A DNA stretch of 64,000 nt, from positions 1,364,001 through 1,428,000 of the forward strand of contig NZ_CP090446.1 of the NCBI RefSeq assembly GCF_021442025.1. Direction: 5' to 3'. The translations under genes and the position numbers were made by a program. Positions 6,777-16,111 of this stretch are shown piece after piece. This stretch comes from Sphingobacterium sp. SRCM116780 (lineage in GTDB: Bacteria > Bacteroidota > Bacteroidia > Sphingobacteriales > Sphingobacteriaceae). The notes under the pieces are model-generated. The model saw only the letters and a program-made list of their open reading frames with translations, was not told where the DNA came from and made no database searches. Positions within the stretch are counted from its first letter, which is position 1. The number at the start of each line of letters is the position of its first letter.

Positions 6777-7943
6777 ATGAATGATATGAAAAATAAACGC
6801 ATGGAAATGCTTGCTCATAAGTGGTTGGATCATACAATTTCTCAAGAGGAGAAAGATGAGTTCAATCGCTGGTATGGCAAAGGATTGGATTATCCCGTTT
6901 ATATTGCTGCGGATTATGCGCAATCTGATGAGGAGCTGCGTAAACGAATGTTAAAAGTGATTGAAGATGCCATTCGTCAAAGAAGACGAAATAATGGACT
7001 GTGGATACGAACAGTTGCCGCTGTTTTTGTGCTTTTGAGCATCGGAATAGGCGTATATCGCTACCAATCCAGTGAGCAAGCAGTAGTAGTAAAACCTACG
7101 ACAAGCGGGAAACAAGATATAGCCCCAGGAACGAACGAAGCCACGTTGATTTTAGCTGATGGTAGTCGGGTTTTACTTTCGGACGCGAAAAATGGTCAGC
7201 TTGCCAAGCAGGGCGGAGTAGAAGTATCCAAGACCACAGATGGTCAATTGGTTTATCGCTTATCAGCAGGAACGGATGCAGCTCCAGTAGGTAAAACGGT
7301 TTACAATACGATTGAAACCCCCTTAGGAGGACAGTATCAGGTGTATTTACCGGATGGGACACGTGTTTGGCTTAATGCGGCTTCCTCCTTGAAATATCCA
7401 ACATCTTTTTCTGCAGTAGCTCGTAGAGAAGTGCAATTGAACTATGGTGAAGCTTATTTTGAAGTTGCAGAAGATCAGAAGCATCCTTTTATTGTGCAGT
7501 CTGATCAGCAACAAGTCGAGGTCTTGGGGACACATTTTAATATCAATGCCTATTCCGAAGATGCAGTGATTAAGACCACTTTGTTATCAGGAAAGATCAA
7601 ATTAACCAATCTGTTGTCAAAAGAAACAGTAGTGTTACGACCTGGACAACAGTCTCTCATCGATGCTGCAGGTATACAGGTTAAGACCATGGATGATCCG
7701 ACAATCCAGTTATGGAAAGATGGCAAGTTTTTATTTGATAATGAAAGTATGGTATCCATTATGCGACAGGTCGCTCGTTGGTATAACATCAAGGTAATCT
7801 ATCAAGATCCTATGCAAGATGTCAGGATTACAGGTTCTGTTTCCCGATTCGAAAAACTATCGAAGCTGTTGGAGAAACTGGAACAAACGGGATTGGTTCG
7901 CTTTCAACAACAAGGAGATCAATTGACTGTAATGAAACCTTAG
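6777..7943 (+). CDS. FecR-family anti-sigma factor / sigma regulator
   Basis: 388 aa from ATG 6777 (a TTG at 6771 is in frame but less likely). The N-terminal cytoplasmic anti-sigma part covers about residues 1-75, one membrane helix lies at about 77-95, then comes a periplasmic FecR domain (about 175-270, with TPLGGQYQVYLPDGTRVWLN and GEAYFEVAEDQKHPFIV) and a C-terminal DUF4974 (about 310-385). It senses receptor occupancy in the periplasm and controls the sigma factor encoded just upstream. A terminator follows at 8007, so sigma and fecR can form their own transcript. Typical of SusCD-linked loci. Confidence 0.93.
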   Translation: MNDMKNKRMEMLAHKWLDHTISQEEKDEFNRWYGKGLDYPVYIAADYAQSDEELRKRMLKVIEDAIRQRRRNNGLWIRTVAAVFVLLSIGIGVYRYQSSEQAVVVKPTTSGKQDIAPGTNEATLILADGSRVLLSDAKNGQLAKQGGVEVSKTTDGQLVYRLSAGTDAAPVGKTVYNTIETPLGGQYQVYLPDGTRVWLNAASSLKYPTSFSAVARREVQLNYGEAYFEVAEDQKHPFIVQSDQQQVEVLGTHFNINAYSEDAVIKTTLLSGKIKLTNLLSKETVVLRPGQQSLIDAAGIQVKTMDDPTIQLWKDGKFLFDNESMVSIMRQVARWYNIKVIYQDPMQDVRITGSVSRFEKLSKLLEKLEQTGLVRFQQQGDQLTVMKP

Positions 7944-8006
7944 CAAAGAATTTACAAGGGATCAAACAGCCCTGTTTAAATACTGTTTGTATATCGCTTT
8001 TTTAAT

Positions 8007-8039
8007 AACCGTGAGGAGTAGATACCTTGCGGTTTTTTT
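8007..8039 (+). terminator. Rho-independent terminator after fecR
   Basis: A 10-bp stem AACCGTGAGG / CCTTGCGGTT (two G-U pairs) with an 8-nt loop is followed by a run of seven T. Confidence 0.85.
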
Positions 8040-8060
8040 ATGATTTTTTTAGCAGAAGGC

Positions 8061-8087
8061 TAGGGATAGCAACATAGAGAGGAACTT
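8061..8087 (+). promoter_or_regulatory. Candidate ECF-sigma promoter, copy 3, before the thioredoxin-like gene
   Basis: TAGGGATA (8061-8068), 12 nt, GGAACTT (8081-8087), directly after the fecR terminator and 27 bp before the ATG at 8115. It would restart transcription of the receptor part of the locus. Confidence 0.55.
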
Positions 8088-8114
8088 ACTAGTATAAACT
8101 AATATTATATTTTT

Positions 8115-9434
8115 ATGATGTCTACTATGAGATTAACAACACTACTTTGCTTTTTTTTATTTTTTATAACGAGTACGGAAGCTCAGGATAAATATGGTCG
8201 GCCACCGCTTGTACCTGGTATTGCAGAATTGCATATAGGTGATCAGGTACCTGATATCCTGATCGATAAGATTATCAATAACGATAAACGCTCGATTCGA
8301 ACTTCCGATTATAAGGATAAATTACTCGTCCTTGATTTTTGGGACACGACTTGTGCAACCTGTATTGAAAGCATGCCGAAGGTGGACTCGTTGCAACGCG
8401 TATTTGGAGATCGCATCAAATTGTTGTCTGTTACTTATCAACCCGAGGAAATGATCAGTAAATTTTTTAAAACGAACCGTTTTTTAAATGAACGAAATCC
8501 ACCTGTGCATCGAGCTTCTGTCGTGGATGACCGCGCTCTGCGGTCTTATTTTCATTATGAGACCAATCCACATGTGGTCTGGATTTATAAGGGCAAAGTT
8601 GTAGCTATTACAGGTGGTGAATACATCACTAGTGAAAATATACAGACGCTATTGGATGGAAAATCTGTTGCTTGGCCATTGAAAAACGATAGTTTTGACC
8701 CCATGAACCCTATTATGCTGTTAAATGGCTTATCAACTGAAGTTATGGATTCGCCTTTCTATGGTTATTCGGTCTTGACAGGAATGTCCAATTCGATGAA
8801 TATTGGACTTGGAGGAATATTTTTTAAACAAGATACGGTTCTTAATATCAGTCGTTTAACATTTTTTAATCAAGATATTAATGGGGCTTATCAGGTATTG
8901 TTGTCTGGAACTAAATCCAGATCGCCAGGTATAATTTCTTATTTAGCTTCTCATCCCGGTCGTAAGGTGTTAGAAATCAAGGATCCATCACGTTATTTAT
9001 ATCGTTCGGAATCTGGAAGTCTGACGGAATGGAATCGGAAAAATTTAATATGTTATGAACTGGTGAAATATGGCGTAGTAGACAAAATGAAAATGGCGAA
9101 AATGGCGATACAAGATCTTAATAATAAATTAGGTCTCAATGTGCGATACGAGATGCGAAAAGTGAAATGTTTGGTTTTTGTACGCACGGATAAGCCGATT
9201 ACAGATACAGTAGAGAGTGACGGGATGTTGGTTCCAGAAATTGTATTGATGCGTTTGGATATGGCACAGAAATACCCTCCTGCCATCGACGAAACAGGTT
9301 TTACAGGAAGACTTCGCATGGAACCCGATGATGGTACTATTGCAGGTTTACGTAAGGAAATGCAAAGGCATGGTTTGGATCTTATTGAAGCCGAACGCGA
9401 AATTGAGGTTATGGTTATCTCTGATGCCAAATAG
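8115..9434 (+). CDS. Exported thioredoxin-fold (TlpA/ResA-like) protein with DUF3738-like C-terminus
   Basis: 439 aa with a signal peptide (ATG at 8115, 8118 or 8127 possible; cleavage near STEAQ). The N-terminal half is a TlpA/AhpC-type thioredoxin fold with FWDTTCATC (C80 and C83, the redox CxxC). The C-terminal about 130 residues resemble DUF3738 (TIGR03435), for example PAIDETGFTGRLRM, GLDLIEAEREIEVMVI. Probable role: thiol-disulfide exchange in the periplasm or at the outer membrane, in support of the adjacent TonB-type proteins. It sits between fecR and the barrel protein with its own candidate promoter and a terminator after it. The substrate is unknown. Confidence 0.82.
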   Translation: MMSTMRLTTLLCFFLFFITSTEAQDKYGRPPLVPGIAELHIGDQVPDILIDKIINNDKRSIRTSDYKDKLLVLDFWDTTCATCIESMPKVDSLQRVFGDRIKLLSVTYQPEEMISKFFKTNRFLNERNPPVHRASVVDDRALRSYFHYETNPHVVWIYKGKVVAITGGEYITSENIQTLLDGKSVAWPLKNDSFDPMNPIMLLNGLSTEVMDSPFYGYSVLTGMSNSMNIGLGGIFFKQDTVLNISRLTFFNQDINGAYQVLLSGTKSRSPGIISYLASHPGRKVLEIKDPSRYLYRSESGSLTEWNRKNLICYELVKYGVVDKMKMAKMAIQDLNNKLGLNVRYEMRKVKCLVFVRTDKPITDTVESDGMLVPEIVLMRLDMAQKYPPAIDETGFTGRLRMEPDDGTIAGLRKEMQRHGLDLIEAEREIEVMVISDAK

Positions 9435-9467
9435 TAATCAATAGGAGTAAATTCTTTTAATATTATA

Positions 9468-9502
9468 AAGCCGTGAAGCATTTGATACTTTACGGCTTTT
9501 TT
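9468..9502 (+). terminator. Rho-independent terminator after the thioredoxin-like gene
   Basis: An 11-bp stem AAGCCGTGAAG / CTTTACGGCTT (one wobble) with a 9-nt loop and a trailing T run. Confidence 0.85.
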
Positions 9503-9570
9503 CTCGGCTCTTAAAAAAAGATCGCTTGTCGATAAGAAATTGAAGTAGGGATATCTCATAATTATATCAA

Positions 9571-12204
9571 ATGACTAAATTATTGTTTTTCTGCTTTTTT
9601 TTTCTGCAATTTTACTTCGTTACTTCGTTAACTGCACAAGATTTTGAACTACGGGGGCGCGTGACGGATTCACTTCAAGTAAGTATACCAGGAGTGGGAG
9701 TTCGAATTTATACAATAAAGGATAGCTTAAGTACAGGAACCGATAAAAATGGAAACTTTAGGTTTCGTTCACTTACCAAGGGGAATATGACGCTTGTCGT
9801 GTGGAGCATGGGTTATGAGATCTACAAACAAAATTTGAATTATACAGGAGAAAATGCTGTCTATGAATTGCCTTCAATTATCCTACAAACAAAGTTCCAA
9901 CGCTTACAGGAAGTAGTAGCCAAGGCACCAGATCTCATACGAATCGCAAAAGATACGGTCGAATATAATGCATCAACTTATGCTGTGGGAGAGCATGATC
10001 GATTAGAAGATTTGTTGCGGCAATTACCCGGTGTCCGAATTGATGCCTTTGGTAATGTGATGGCTATGGGAGAGCCCATGACTAAGTTGCGGGTCAATGG
10101 CAAGGATTTTTTTACGAATAACCTGAAAGAGTTTTTGAATCAACTCCCCGCAGGGATCATCGCTAAGCTTCAGGTCATCGATGATTATGGTGATCAAGCT
10201 AATTTTACAGGAATCAAAGTGGGAAAGCCTCAAAAAATGCTCAATCTGGTCATCAAGGATGGACAAAGTAAAGGTGCTTTTGGAAGTACAGAGACCTCTG
10301 CCAGTACGCAAAAGCTATTTAGTGCAGGACTTCAGGGAAATCTATGGTTGGATGTTCATCAATTGAGTGCTAATGCCAATCATACGAATACGCGCACTGA
10401 AGAGGGTAGGCAGCGCACCACAAATGCTGGGGTGAATTATAGGCGATCGGGCGATCAGGTAAACTTTTATAGCAATTATGGCTACAGTACCGTAAAACGA
10501 ACAGGAGATTCAGAAAGTTATAGCGAAAGTGTAACCAGTAAGGGTACGCTTTATAATCGCATACAGCAAAGCAGCACAAATGGCAATCAAGGTCAGCAGG
10601 TACAGCTTAACCTACAGTCTCGCAAAAAAAAGGATTTTTGGAATATACAAGTATCCGGGCAGAAGAATACAGGTTCATCAGAAAACCGAAATATTTCGAA
10701 ACAGAGCGGTGTGATTGTACAGGATCTGGATAATGTCATCCAGAGCAACTCTAAAAATAACACGGGAAATCTTGCACTTTCTTGGAGCCGGAATATGTAT
10801 AAGCAGGGACGAAGCCTGAGTGCCAATTTATCTGGTTCCGTACAAAGAGGAAAAGAGGAGAGTCATATTCAGGATCAGTTACGTTTTTATGATCAGCGTA
10901 CGGGCGGTTTTTTGAAAGATTCGGTCAATATGCGTTTGCTGCATGAAAAGAAAGATCTAAGGAATTTAGGGTTTAGTGCTAAATATGTTGAACCTTTGAA
11001 CGATTATACATTAGAAAAGACAAAGCGGAGCTTGGATATCGGATACAATTTTTCATTACGGAGTGAAAAGCAGCTACGGGAAACCCAGGTACTGAAAGAA
11101 GGAATATTACAACGGATCGATTCATTAAGTAATGATTATGGAACCCTATTCAGTATACAACAGCTGGACTTGAGCTACAGAGTGGAGTCACCCAAAATGC
11201 AGTATAGTCTAGGCCTAAGTCTCTTTCCTGCAATTATGCATGTAGATGATAGTAAGCTGGGGCGTATATCTTATCGAATAATCAATTTTCTACCTATCGC
11301 CAGTATTCGTTATTTGGCTTCGTTAAAAAATAGTATACAATTCAATTACATGGGTAGTAGCACTGCTCCTACGGTCAATCAACTGATTCCTTTGCGGGAT
11401 CTAAGGAGTTTGCAACAGGTGACGATAGGAAATCCTGAGCTCAAACCCACTAAAAATCATGGTTTGAGTCTAAACCTTAATCGGATAGAGCCTGTTAAGG
11501 GACAAACCTATAACCTTTCCTTTAGTGGATCTGTCCTGCAAAATCAAATAGCAAGTAATGTGTTGCTATTACCCGATACCCTTGGGACACTGCGACAAGA
11601 AATCCATTACTTAAATGTGGATGGATCCTATAGTTTGGGTGCAAGCTACGATATGACTTTACCCTTTGCGAAGATTTATCAATTCCGATCGGGCACACAG
11701 CTGAGTAAAAACCGTTCAATAATCTATCTGGATGAGATAAAAGAAGCAAACAGTACCATTTACCTGAGTCAAAATCTCAGTGTGGTTCTGAATAAAACAA
11801 AATTTCGAGGCACATTGAATTTGAACTACTATATAACGAATAGTACTTACAAATTGAATCATAGTTTACGTAGTTACACTTCTACCTTGGAAATCAATAG
11901 TGATGCCCGCTGGACAATTTTTCCCTCGCTGATTGTAGGAGCAGGCGTCAATTATCGGATGAATGGTGGCTATCGTATCCCGATCAAGAATCCCATTTTA
12001 ATCAATGCTTCTGTAGAGCTTTTCTTGACAGCTAAAAAAGAACTGAGTATCCAGCTACAAGGCTATGATCTTTTAGATCAACAACAGTCGGTCAACTTAA
12101 TGATTAGCAATAATAATATTACACAACAAACCTTTAATCGGATTGGTCGTTATGTGTTGCTCATAGTGAAATATAATCTGTCACGCTTTGGCGGAAAAGA
12201 ATAA
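9571..12204 (+). CDS. Outer-membrane beta-barrel / TonB-dependent receptor-like protein
   Basis: 877 aa. Signal peptide residues 1-22 (ending LTAQ), a carboxypeptidase-regulatory-like domain at about 25-110 (FELRGRVTDSLQVSIPGVGV...GNFRFRSL), a plug-like region at about 130-235 (LEDLLRQLPGVRIDAFGNV) and a long barrel of the Pfam OMP_b-brl_3 type to the C-terminus. It lacks the TonB-box-rich N-terminal extension of SusC. Outer membrane; probably a receptor or porin working with the thioredoxin-like protein upstream. It is preceded by a partial motif (TAGGGATA at 9547) without the GGAAC half. A complete susC with its own promoter follows. The substrate is not predictable. Confidence 0.85.
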   Translation: MTKLLFFCFFFLQFYFVTSLTAQDFELRGRVTDSLQVSIPGVGVRIYTIKDSLSTGTDKNGNFRFRSLTKGNMTLVVWSMGYEIYKQNLNYTGENAVYELPSIILQTKFQRLQEVVAKAPDLIRIAKDTVEYNASTYAVGEHDRLEDLLRQLPGVRIDAFGNVMAMGEPMTKLRVNGKDFFTNNLKEFLNQLPAGIIAKLQVIDDYGDQANFTGIKVGKPQKMLNLVIKDGQSKGAFGSTETSASTQKLFSAGLQGNLWLDVHQLSANANHTNTRTEEGRQRTTNAGVNYRRSGDQVNFYSNYGYSTVKRTGDSESYSESVTSKGTLYNRIQQSSTNGNQGQQVQLNLQSRKKKDFWNIQVSGQKNTGSSENRNISKQSGVIVQDLDNVIQSNSKNNTGNLALSWSRNMYKQGRSLSANLSGSVQRGKEESHIQDQLRFYDQRTGGFLKDSVNMRLLHEKKDLRNLGFSAKYVEPLNDYTLEKTKRSLDIGYNFSLRSEKQLRETQVLKEGILQRIDSLSNDYGTLFSIQQLDLSYRVESPKMQYSLGLSLFPAIMHVDDSKLGRISYRIINFLPIASIRYLASLKNSIQFNYMGSSTAPTVNQLIPLRDLRSLQQVTIGNPELKPTKNHGLSLNLNRIEPVKGQTYNLSFSGSVLQNQIASNVLLLPDTLGTLRQEIHYLNVDGSYSLGASYDMTLPFAKIYQFRSGTQLSKNRSIIYLDEIKEANSTIYLSQNLSVVLNKTKFRGTLNLNYYITNSTYKLNHSLRSYTSTLEINSDARWTIFPSLIVGAGVNYRMNGGYRIPIKNPILINASVELFLTAKKELSIQLQGYDLLDQQQSVNLMISNNNITQQTFNRIGRYVLLIVKYNLSRFGGKE

Positions 12205-12221
12205 TTTTATTCTTTTTAGGC

Positions 12222-12248
12222 TAGGGATAGTTAGCGCTAACGGAACCT
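12222..12248 (+). promoter_or_regulatory. Candidate ECF-sigma promoter, copy 4, before susC
   Basis: TAGGGATA (12222-12229), 12 nt, GGAACCT (12242-12248). The 12-nt spacer is itself a perfect palindrome, GTTAGCGCTAAC. It precedes a leader of about 180 nt before the susC start. Confidence 0.6.
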
Positions 12249-12331
12249 ATTTATATTAACCTTTAAAAAACATACTAAATATGAAGAAACTATCTATATT
12301 CAGATCAGACTAACAGCTTATAGGCAAAAAA

Positions 12332-12360
12332 GCCATGGTATGTTCGCGCATACACATGGC
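12332..12360 (+). promoter_or_regulatory. Leader hairpin in the susC 5' region
   Basis: Stem GCCATG-GTATG / CATAC-A-CATGGC with loop TTCGCG; no T run follows, so it is not a terminator. It lies between a 10-codon ORF (12281-12313) and the susC start and may affect mRNA stability or translation. Confidence 0.4.
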
Positions 12361-12427
12361 TCAAATAGCGGGGCTAACTTAAGCATTCAAATGAAATTTA
12401 CCTATTAAACCCAACTAACCCAAAAGT

Positions 12428-15400
12428 ATGGATTATTTTTATTTTAAACAAGGGGTGTGGTCTCGCTGGCTTTCACCTCATATTATGCTTGTTATGAAAA
12501 TAACGACATTTTTACTCCTTATAGGATACTTGCATGCAAGTGCAAATACTTATGGACAAAAAGTAACCTTATCGGAACAGAATGTTCCCTTGGAGCGGAT
12601 CATCAGCTTATTAAAGCAACAGACAGGATACGATTTTCTTTATGGATCAGATTTGCATGCCGATGAAAGAAAGGTAAATATAGAGGTCAAGAACCAGGAA
12701 CTGTCTCTAGTCTTAAATCGTTTATTTAATAACCAAACCTTTTCGTATGTAATCAGTGATAAGACGGTAGTGATTAAGTTGGCATCTGGGGAGAATGAAC
12801 AACAGCGTACGATCCAAGGCAAGGTGTTGGATGAAAACCGAAAACCCTTACAAAGTGCTTCTGTTCGAGTTGAGGGGCGTTCTACTGATATTATTACAGA
12901 CCCAGAAGGTATGTTTACTTTGACTGATGTACCTGCTGATGCTGCTATTCGGATTACCTATATAGGGTATGATACGCGTACCATTAAAGTATCTAGCATT
13001 AAAGGTTTTATAGAGGTTATCATGCGAATGTCTGAGAATACCCTAAAGGAGGTCAATGTACTGAGTACTGGATACTACTCTTTACCTAAAGAAAGAGCGA
13101 CAGGTTCATTTGAATATGTGGACAAAGAGTTATTTAACCGTAATGTTGGCTCTGATGTCATTACGCGATTGAAAGGGGTTACTGCTTCTACTATTTTCGG
13201 ACCTGTAGGTGGCCCACCTATGCCTATTCGAAATACTAGCACTGGTCAAGGTATTAGAAAGGTAAGCGTATTGGACAGGCTACAAATACGAGGAATTAGT
13301 ACCTTGTCCATGAGTACACCATTTGATGCTGGTACACCAGGAAGATTTCCTTTGGTAATTTTAGATAATTTCGTATATGAAGGTGACATTAATAATATCA
13401 ATCCAAATGATGTAGAAAATGTAACGATATTAAAAGATGCCGCTGCAGCATCCATTTGGGGAAGTCGATCCAGCAATGGCGTCATTGTCATTACGACAAA
13501 AAAAGGAAAATTGGAGCAACCTCTGCAAATCTCTGTCAATAGTAATATAACTGTAACGAGGCGACCAAATTTATTTGAACTTCCTGCAATGAGCAGTTCG
13601 GACTTTATTGATCTCGAAAAGTTTAATTTTAAGCAAGGTACTTATGATTGGTTTGTTGATAATGAATCGGCCTATAGAATGGATGTATCGCCAGTTGTTA
13701 CTTTATTAGCAAAACAGAGAGCATTACCTTTGAACGATTTAGCTGGCCGAGCGGCTATTGATGCACAAATCGATGCATATCGAAATAATGATATACGGAA
13801 AGATATTTCCAAATATCTGTATCGCGATGCGGTGTTACAGCAGTATGCAGCAAGTTTATCTGGTGGTGGTCGGCAATTCAGTTATTTTTTTTCTGGGGGA
13901 TATGATAATAATATCTCCAATGAGGTTAATACATATTATCAGCGAAAAAATTTAAGGAGTAGTATGACTTTTAAACCGATAGAAAATCTAGAGCTTACTG
14001 CTGATATACGCTTTAACAATGGTTTAAATCATACACCAGCCCATATTCTAAATGATGGACGAATTGTGGATGGTTTACCAGACATACCTTATCAGCGATT
14101 GAGTGATGATAACGGTAATCCGGTAGAGTTGGTGATGTCTAATGGTCTATTAGTTAGGCGTCCTTCGTACCGAAAGACAGCAGGAAATGGTAGGTTGTTA
14201 GATTGGCGTAATTTTCCGCTTAATGATATCAATAGTAATTATAGCGAGAGCAATGCACATGAGATTATGACAAACTTTGGGATAATTTATAGGATTATTC
14301 CGTCACTTCGAGCAAGTATCAATTATCAGTACAGCAATAATACGGATAACTTCAACGAGCTTTTAAGTCGAGAATCCTATATCATGCGAGACTATATTAA
14401 TTCCTATGCAACTTATAGCAAAACAGATTTAACTGCTCCAGCCACTTTTCAGGTTCCCATTGGTGATGCCGTTAGTCAAGTTACTCTTCCTCGTAAATCC
14501 AATATTATACGTGGCCAACTTAATTTTAGCCAAATATTTAGTAAGGTTCATGAAATTAATGCTTTAATAGGAGGGGAACGAAGTGAAGCCAAAGTGAATG
14601 GCGGACCTTATGTTGGTCTATTATTAGGTTATAATTCCGATCCCATGTCATTCGGAGCTGTTCCGTATAATGTACCTATACCATTTCTTAATGGTGTTGC
14701 TGGGGAGGACATTATTCCAAACCCATATTTCTTGCAACCTTCTTATATCAATCGATCAACTTCCTTGTTTCTGAATGCCTCCTATAGTTACAATAAAAGA
14801 TACATACTGACAGTCAGTGGGCGAAATGATGCCTCCAATATTTATGGAATCACTGCCAGTGATCGGATCAAACCCAATTGGTCTATTGGTGGGGCCTGGA
14901 ATATTCATGAGGAAACTTTCTTTAAACCCGGTCTCCTGCAAACGATGAAGTTACGAGCTACTTATGGCTATATGGGCAATGTGAATAATAATATATCGGC
15001 TTACCCTACTATTAATTATGTTACTAGCGGACACTTCATTACTGGGCTTCCTTATGCAGCTATCGGTAATGGACCAAATCCAAATTTGTCACCTGAGCGC
15101 TCTGGAATGCTCAATTTAGGATTGGATTTTACTTTACGTAACAACAGAATTTTAGGAACCTTAGAGTGGTATGAAAAACGTTCTATTAATCTGATCGCTC
15201 CTACTCCTTTGGATATAAGTTCAGGATTTTCAAGTATGATGATGAACTCCGCTAATATGAAAACGAATGGATTTGACGTAACCTTGGAATCGATTAATTT
15301 GCAGCATCAACACTTCAAATGGAGTACCAATCTAATCTTAAGCTACACGCATAATGTGGTGACTAAGTACTTATTACCTGATTTTCCTGAAAATTCTAGT

Positions 15401-16090
15401 TTTTATGTTCCTTTTTCTTCAGGAGCCCAATATCAGAATATCTATCGTGAAGGTAAAGATCCTTTTAGTCTCTATACCTATAGATTTGCAGGTCTAGATC
15501 CACAAACAGGAGATCCTTTAGGTTATGATAAAAATGGTAATATCACCAAAAATTACAATGATATTTTAAATTTAGAAGTTAAGGATTTAGAAAATCATGG
15601 ATCGATTATTCCGCTTTATTATGGTGCTTTTCGAAATACGTTTCAATGGAAATCTTTCTCCTTATCTGCTAATATGCTCTATAAATTTAAATATAAATTA
15701 TATAGACCGGGATATAGTCATGACAATGTGTTTTCTTATTTTCCTGCAACGATGCCTGAGTATTCAAGGCGTTGGCAAAAGCCAGGTGACGAGCAGAAAA
15801 TAGACGTTGTACCTTCAATAAGACCAAATGGCTTTGATTATCAACGCGCTACATTTTATAGTGCTTCTTCTGCCCGCGTAATCAGTGGAGATCATATTCG
15901 ATTGCAGGATATTCGTTTGGATTACCATATCCCAAAACAAGGACGCGTACTGCGTAGTTTGCAGGTATACTGCATGATCACGGATCTGGGGGTTATTTGG
16001 CGAGCCAATAAATCTAGCCTCGATCCTGAAACGATAGGTATGCCTTCTACACCAAGAAGTATTACAATAGGATTTAATGCAGGTTTTTAA
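12428..16090 (+). CDS. SusC/RagA-family TonB-linked outer membrane receptor
   Basis: 1220 aa. An N-terminal segment with a long signal sequence (hydrophobic at about 24-40, cleavage near ANTYGQ), an STN/secretin-type signalling domain at about 45-115 (VPLERIISLLKQQTGYDFLY), a CarboxypepD_reg domain at about 120-205, a plug at about 215-355 (GISTLS..., VENVTILKDAAAASIWGSRS, GVIVITTKKG) and a TonB-dependent barrel to the C-terminus. The STN domain is expected to signal occupancy to the FecR protein encoded upstream. It forms the SusC-SusD pair with the gene 21 bp downstream. It imports an unidentified oligomer across the outer membrane. Full length, no frameshift seen. Confidence 0.96.
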   Translation: MDYFYFKQGVWSRWLSPHIMLVMKITTFLLLIGYLHASANTYGQKVTLSEQNVPLERIISLLKQQTGYDFLYGSDLHADERKVNIEVKNQELSLVLNRLFNNQTFSYVISDKTVVIKLASGENEQQRTIQGKVLDENRKPLQSASVRVEGRSTDIITDPEGMFTLTDVPADAAIRITYIGYDTRTIKVSSIKGFIEVIMRMSENTLKEVNVLSTGYYSLPKERATGSFEYVDKELFNRNVGSDVITRLKGVTASTIFGPVGGPPMPIRNTSTGQGIRKVSVLDRLQIRGISTLSMSTPFDAGTPGRFPLVILDNFVYEGDINNINPNDVENVTILKDAAAASIWGSRSSNGVIVITTKKGKLEQPLQISVNSNITVTRRPNLFELPAMSSSDFIDLEKFNFKQGTYDWFVDNESAYRMDVSPVVTLLAKQRALPLNDLAGRAAIDAQIDAYRNNDIRKDISKYLYRDAVLQQYAASLSGGGRQFSYFFSGGYDNNISNEVNTYYQRKNLRSSMTFKPIENLELTADIRFNNGLNHTPAHILNDGRIVDGLPDIPYQRLSDDNGNPVELVMSNGLLVRRPSYRKTAGNGRLLDWRNFPLNDINSNYSESNAHEIMTNFGIIYRIIPSLRASINYQYSNNTDNFNELLSRESYIMRDYINSYATYSKTDLTAPATFQVPIGDAVSQVTLPRKSNIIRGQLNFSQIFSKVHEINALIGGERSEAKVNGGPYVGLLLGYNSDPMSFGAVPYNVPIPFLNGVAGEDIIPNPYFLQPSYINRSTSLFLNASYSYNKRYILTVSGRNDASNIYGITASDRIKPNWSIGGAWNIHEETFFKPGLLQTMKLRATYGYMGNVNNNISAYPTINYVTSGHFITGLPYAAIGNGPNPNLSPERSGMLNLGLDFTLRNNRILGTLEWYEKRSINLIAPTPLDISSGFSSMMMNSANMKTNGFDVTLESINLQHQHFKWSTNLILSYTHNVVTKYLLPDFPENSSFYVPFSSGAQYQNIYREGKDPFSLYTYRFAGLDPQTGDPLGYDKNGNITKNYNDILNLEVKDLENHGSIIPLYYGAFRNTFQWKSFSLSANMLYKFKYKLYRPGYSHDNVFSYFPATMPEYSRRWQKPGDEQKIDVVPSIRPNGFDYQRATFYSASSARVISGDHIRLQDIRLDYHIPKQGRVLRSLQVYCMITDLGVIWRANKSSLDPETIGMPSTPRSITIGFNAGF

Positions 16091-16111
16091 TTTGACGAAA
16101 TAGAGAAGATT

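Noticed and set aside
9547..9571. Fifth copy of the AGGGATA-N12-GGAACYT motif before the barrel protein gene
   Set aside because: Only the TAGGGATA half is present; the sequence 12 nt on is ATCAAAT, so it does not meet the pattern.
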